A DNA stretch of 9,352 bases, taken from assembly GCF_000331775.1 (NCBI RefSeq), contig NZ_CAPJ01000340.1, positions 1 through 9,352 on the forward strand, given 5' to 3'. The translations under genes were made by a program, and so were the position numbers. The DNA comes from Xanthomonas translucens pv. translucens DSM 18974. Lineage in GTDB: Bacteria > Pseudomonadota > Gammaproteobacteria > Xanthomonadales > Xanthomonadaceae. This document shows positions 6,403-9,352 of the stretch, one piece after another (positions within the stretch are counted from its first letter, which is position 1; each line of letters starts with the position of its first letter). The notes under the pieces are model-generated. The model searched no databases. It worked only from the letters and a program-made list of their open reading frames with translations, and was not told where the DNA came from.

Positions 6403-7584
6403 ATGAACCAGACAACGACTCCCGATTCCTCCGCTCCCGCCACCAGCCGGCGCGGCATGCTGCTGCGCGGCCTGGCCGTGCTGGTGGTGCTGGTGCTGAT
6501 CGCGCTGGCGATCTGGTACTTCGTCTCCGGCCGCTGGCACGAAGACACCGACGATGCCTACGTGCAGGGCAACCTGGTGCAGATCACGCCGATGGTGACC
6601 GGCACCGTGGTCAGCATCGGTGCCGACGACGGCATGCGCGTGCAGCGCGGCCAGTTGCTGATCAAGCTCGACCCGGCCGACACCCAGGTCGCGCTGCAGC
6701 AGGCCGAGGCCAATCTGGCGCGCACCGTGCGCCAGGTGCGCGGCCTGTTCCGCAGCGTGGAAGGCGCGCAGGCCGAACTGTCGGCGCAGCAGGTGACCCT
6801 GCAGCGCGCCCGTGCCGACGTCGCCCGGCGCAGCAGCCTGGTCGCCACCGGCGCGATCTCCGCCGAGGAACTGGCGCATGCGCGCGACCAGCTGGCCGCC
6901 GCCGAGGCCGCGGTCAGCGGTTCGCGCGAGACAGTGGAGCGCAACCGCGCGCTGATCGACGACAACGGCGTGGCCCACCAGCCCGACGTGCAGGCCGCCG
7001 CCGCGCAGCTGCGCCAGGCGTTCCTCAACAATGCCCGCAGCGCGATCGTCGCGCCGGTCTCCGGCTACGTGGCGCGGCGCTCGGTGCAGGTCGGCCAGCG
7101 CGTGCAGCCCGGCACCGCGCTGATGGCGGTGGTGCCGCTGGAGCAGGTGTGGGTGGAAGCCAACTTCAAGGAAACCCAGCTCAAGCACATGCGCCTGGGC
7201 CAGCCGGTGGAACTGCAGTCGGACCTGTACGGCGGCGCGGTGCGCTATCAGGGCACGGTGCAGAGCCTGGGCCTGGGCACCGGCAGCGCGTTCTCGCTGC
7301 TGCCGGCGCAGAACGCCAGCGGCAACTGGATCAAGATTGTGCAGCGCGTGCCGGTGCGCATCGCCATCGATGCCAAGCAACTGGCGCAGAACCCGCTGCG
7401 CATCGGCCTGTCGATGAAGGTGGACGTGAACCTGCACCAGCAGGGCGGCGGCGTGCTGCCGAGCAAGTTCGCCACCGGCACGCTGCTGGACACCGACGTC
7501 TATGCGCAGCAGCTGGGCCAGGCCGACGCGACCATCGCGCAGATCATCCACGCCAACCTGCCCGACGCCGCCAAGGCGAACTGA
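6403..7584 (+). CDS. emrA: Membrane-fusion protein of multidrug efflux pump, EmrA family
   Basis: This 393-residue protein (E. coli EmrA has 390) is the periplasmic adaptor linking the transporter to the outer-membrane duct. It has a short cytoplasmic tail, one transmembrane helix (about residues 22-41), and the signature DTDDAYVQGNLVQITPMVTGTV (48-69) that opens the first half of the lipoyl domain. A long alpha-helical hairpin (about 95-210) is followed by the second lipoyl half IVAPVSGYVARRSVQVGQ (215-232). The beta-barrel then carries VWVEANFKETQL (249-260), typical of EmrA, and TGSAFSLLPAQNASGNWIK (293-311). The ATG at 6403 lies ten bases after the emrC stop and places the membrane helix normally. 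An upstream extension of the frame overlaps emrC and adds no homology. It would act with EmrB and EmrC in one complex. Confidence 0.95.
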   Translation: MNQTTTPDSSAPATSRRGMLLRGLAVLVVLVLIALAIWYFVSGRWHEDTDDAYVQGNLVQITPMVTGTVVSIGADDGMRVQRGQLLIKLDPADTQVALQQAEANLARTVRQVRGLFRSVEGAQAELSAQQVTLQRARADVARRSSLVATGAISAEELAHARDQLAAAEAAVSGSRETVERNRALIDDNGVAHQPDVQAAAAQLRQAFLNNARSAIVAPVSGYVARRSVQVGQRVQPGTALMAVVPLEQVWVEANFKETQLKHMRLGQPVELQSDLYGGAVRYQGTVQSLGLGTGSAFSLLPAQNASGNWIKIVQRVPVRIAIDAKQLAQNPLRIGLSMKVDVNLHQQGGGVLPSKFATGTLLDTDVYAQQLGQADATIAQIIHANLPDAAKAN

Positions 7585-7592
7585 GTCCGGCC

Positions 7593-9167
7593 ATGTCCAA
7601 CCAAGCTGCCACTCCTGCCGCGCCCGGAGCCCCGGACGCGGCGATGGGCTTCCGCCCGCCCAGCGTGGCGTTGTGCACGGTGGGCCTGGCGATGGCCTCG
7701 TTCATGCAGGTGCTCGACACCACCATCGCCAACGTCTCGCTGCCGACCATCGCCGGCAACCTCGGCGCCAGTTCGCAGCAGGCGACCTGGGTCATCACCT
7801 CGTTCGCGGTCAGCAACGCGATCGCGCTGCCGCTGACCGGCTTCCTGAGCCGGCGCTTCGGCGAGACCAAGCTGTTCGTGTGGGCCACGCTGGCCTTCAC
7901 CATCGCCTCGCTGCTGTGCGGCCTGGCGCAGAGCATGGGCATGCTGGTGGTGTCGCGCGCGGTCCAGGGCTTCGTGTGCGGGCCGATGTACCCGATCACG
8001 CAGAGCCTGCTGGTGTCGATCTACCCGCGCGAGAAACGCGGCCAGGCCCTGGCGCTGCTGTCGATGATCACCGTGGTCGCGCCGATCGCCGGCCCGATCC
8101 TGGGCGGCTGGATCACCGACAACTACAGCTGGGAGTGGATCTTCCTGATCAACGTGCCGCTGGGCATCATCGCCGCGATCGTGGTCGGTTCGCAGCTGCG
8201 CGGCCGTCCGGAACCGACCGAGCGCCCGCGCATGGACTACGTCGGCCTGATCACCCTGATCATCGGCGTCGGCTGCCTGCAACTGGTGCTGGACCTGGGC
8301 AACGACGAGGACTGGTTCAGTTCGAACAAGATCGTGGTGCTGGCCGCGATCTCGGCGGTGGCGCTGGCGGTGTTCCTGATCTGGGAACTGACCGACAAGG
8401 ATCCGATCGTCAACCTGCGCCTGTTCCGCCACCGCAACTTCCGCGCCGGCACGCTGGCGCTGATCGTGGCTTACGCCGCGTTCTTCAGCGTGTCGCTGCT
8501 GATCCCGCAGTGGCTGCAGCGCGACATGGGCTATACCGCGATCTGGGCCGGCCTGGCTACCGCGCCGATCGGCATCCTGCCGGTGCTGATGACCCCGTTC
8601 GTCGGCAAGTACGCCTCGCGCTTCGACCTGCGCATGCTCGCCAGCATCGCCTTCATCTTCATGGCGGTGACCAGCTTCATGCGCTCGGACTTCAGCCTGC
8701 GGGTCGATTTCGCCCACGTGGCCGGGGTGCAGTTGCTGATGGGCGTGGGCGTGGCGCTGTTCTTCATGCCGGTGCTGCAGATCCTGCTGTCGGACCTGGA
8801 CGGGCGCGAGATCGCGGCCGGTTCCGGCCTGGCCACGTTCCTGCGCACGCTGGGCGGCAGCTTCGCCGCCTCGCTGACCACCTACCTGTGGGCCAAGCGC
8901 ACGCAGATGCACCACGCGCACCTCACCGAGCATATCTCGGCCTATACGCCGGGCATGCAGGAGCAGGTGCAGGCGATGGGGCGGGGCGACCTGCAGACCG
9001 GGGCGGCCTTCCTCAACAACACCATCAACCACCAGGCCTCGCAGATGGGTTTCAACGACATCTTCTATTTGCTTGGCTGGACCTTCCTGGCGATCATCTT
9101 CTTCCTGTGGCTGGCCAAGCCGCCGTTCGCGGGCGGCGGCGGCGCGGCGGCGGCCGGCGGTCACTGA
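7593..9167 (+). CDS. emrB: Multidrug efflux transporter of the DHA2 major facilitator family, EmrB-like
   Basis: This 524-residue inner-membrane protein (E. coli EmrB has 512) is the proton-driven drug exporter of the pump. Family signs are LDTTIANVSLPTIAGNLG (41-58, with Asp42 in the first helix), WVITSFAVSNAIALPLTGFL (66-85), the motif-A-like loop GFLSRRFGETK (83-93), and the antiporter motif C VAPIAGPILGG (162-172). Hydrophobic segments fit the 14-helix DHA2 layout. A long periplasmic loop before the last helix (about 435-488) includes GAAFLNNTINHQASQMGFNDIF, typical of EmrB. The C-terminus is a short Gly/Ala tail. The ATG at 7593 is eight bases after the emrA stop, so the genes are co-transcribed. 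E. coli EmrB exports uncouplers, nalidixic acid and other hydrophobic compounds; the substrate range here is inferred. Confidence 0.95.
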   Translation: MSNQAATPAAPGAPDAAMGFRPPSVALCTVGLAMASFMQVLDTTIANVSLPTIAGNLGASSQQATWVITSFAVSNAIALPLTGFLSRRFGETKLFVWATLAFTIASLLCGLAQSMGMLVVSRAVQGFVCGPMYPITQSLLVSIYPREKRGQALALLSMITVVAPIAGPILGGWITDNYSWEWIFLINVPLGIIAAIVVGSQLRGRPEPTERPRMDYVGLITLIIGVGCLQLVLDLGNDEDWFSSNKIVVLAAISAVALAVFLIWELTDKDPIVNLRLFRHRNFRAGTLALIVAYAAFFSVSLLIPQWLQRDMGYTAIWAGLATAPIGILPVLMTPFVGKYASRFDLRMLASIAFIFMAVTSFMRSDFSLRVDFAHVAGVQLLMGVGVALFFMPVLQILLSDLDGREIAAGSGLATFLRTLGGSFAASLTTYLWAKRTQMHHAHLTEHISAYTPGMQEQVQAMGRGDLQTGAAFLNNTINHQASQMGFNDIFYLLGWTFLAIIFFLWLAKPPFAGGGGAAAAGGH

Positions 9168-9189
9168 GTCCGGGCTGCCGGCCATGACG

Positions 9190-9216
9190 AAACCCCGCCT
9201 GCTGCGGGGGGCGTTT
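9190..9216 (+). terminator. Probable terminator of the emrRCAB operon
   Basis: A 6-bp GC stem pairs CCCCGC (9193-9198) with GCGGGG (9204-9209) around a 5-base loop, and AAA before it can pair with TTT (9214-9216) past a bulge. It begins 23 bases after the emrB stop. The T tail is short and interrupted, so termination may be partial. A second GC-only hairpin, CCGCCGC (9231-9237) with GCGGCGG (9243-9249), follows without a T run. Confidence 0.55.
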
Positions 9217-9290
9217 GTGCGCCACGCTTGCCGCCGCAGCGCGCGGCGGACCAGAATGCGGCTTCCTCGCAGCCCTCGGCAGGTTCGGAC

Positions 9291-9352
9291 ATGCAGCGTT
9301 TTCTGCGCGCCTTGTGCGCTCGCTCGGACCGCTCGCGGCCGCGCCGCGCTGC
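9291..9352 (+). CDS. Possible start of a further gene, cut by window edge
   Basis: An ATG at 9291 opens a frame that stays open for 20 codons to the window end. AGG lies seven bases upstream (9281-9283), a fair Shine-Dalgarno. The peptide starts MQRFLRALCARSDRSRPRR, basic and possibly the leader of a signal sequence, but too short to assign. The rest of 9168-9352 holds only the hairpins described for the operon terminator. Confidence 0.3.
   Translation, partial: MQRFLRALCARSDRSRPRRA

Noticed and set aside
4578..6548. 656-codon minus-strand open frame opposite emrR and emrC
   Set aside because: Antisense shadow produced by GC-rich third positions; no recognisable domain.
7500..9185. 561-codon open frames on both strands over emrB
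   Set aside because: Shadows of emrB, with Arg/His/Gln- or Pro/Arg-rich translations and no membrane segments or motifs.

Overview
The window is high-GC chromosomal DNA. Gene content, codon bias and arrays of the 7-base unit GGGACTC in an intergenic region suggest a gammaproteobacterium of the Xanthomonadaceae (Xanthomonas or Stenotrophomonas type). This assignment rests on remembered family sequences and gene order, not on a search. Most of the window is ordinary core and accessory chromosome. No phage, transposase, CRISPR array, tRNA or rRNA is visible.

Layout from left to right. Bases 1-738 (minus) hold the N-terminal 246 codons of a membrane-anchored penicillin-acylase-family (Ntn hydrolase) protein that runs off the left edge. 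A 210-bp divergent intergenic region with a perfect inverted repeat separates it from a ferritin of the bacterioferritin family (949-1434, plus). That protein keeps the ferroxidase ligands but lacks the haem-ligand methionine, so it looks like the FtnA type. Next come two oppositely oriented GGGACTC arrays, with a strong minus-strand terminator between them. This terminator ends parC (topoisomerase IV subunit A, 1611-3854, minus). Upstream of parC, on the same strand, is a decayed AraC-family regulator (about 3912-4385) with an amber stop, a frameshift in a C5 run and a small deletion.

An AT-rich promoter island (about 4381-4442) then drives a four-gene plus-strand operon: a MarR-type regulator (emrR-like, 4450-4899), an outer-membrane factor lipoprotein (emrC-like, 4896-6392), a membrane-fusion protein (emrA, 6403-7584) and a 14-TM DHA2 major-facilitator transporter (emrB, 7593-9167). 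This order matches the emrRCAB tripartite multidrug efflux operon described in Stenotrophomonas. EmrB would export hydrophobic compounds across the inner membrane, EmrA would bridge the periplasm, EmrC would form the outer-membrane duct, and the MarR protein would repress the operon until it binds a ligand. The promoter has a perfect TTGACA -35 and a near-consensus -10 placed so close to the ATG that the regulator mRNA is probably leaderless. A perfect inverted repeat covers the promoter and is a good candidate operator. A hairpin terminator follows emrB, and a possible next gene starts at 9291 and runs off the right edge.

No undescribed system stands out. The most interesting items are the leaderless, operator-embedded emrR promoter, the neighbouring dead AraC regulator, the terminator nested between inverted heptamer arrays, and the palindrome upstream of the ferritin gene.
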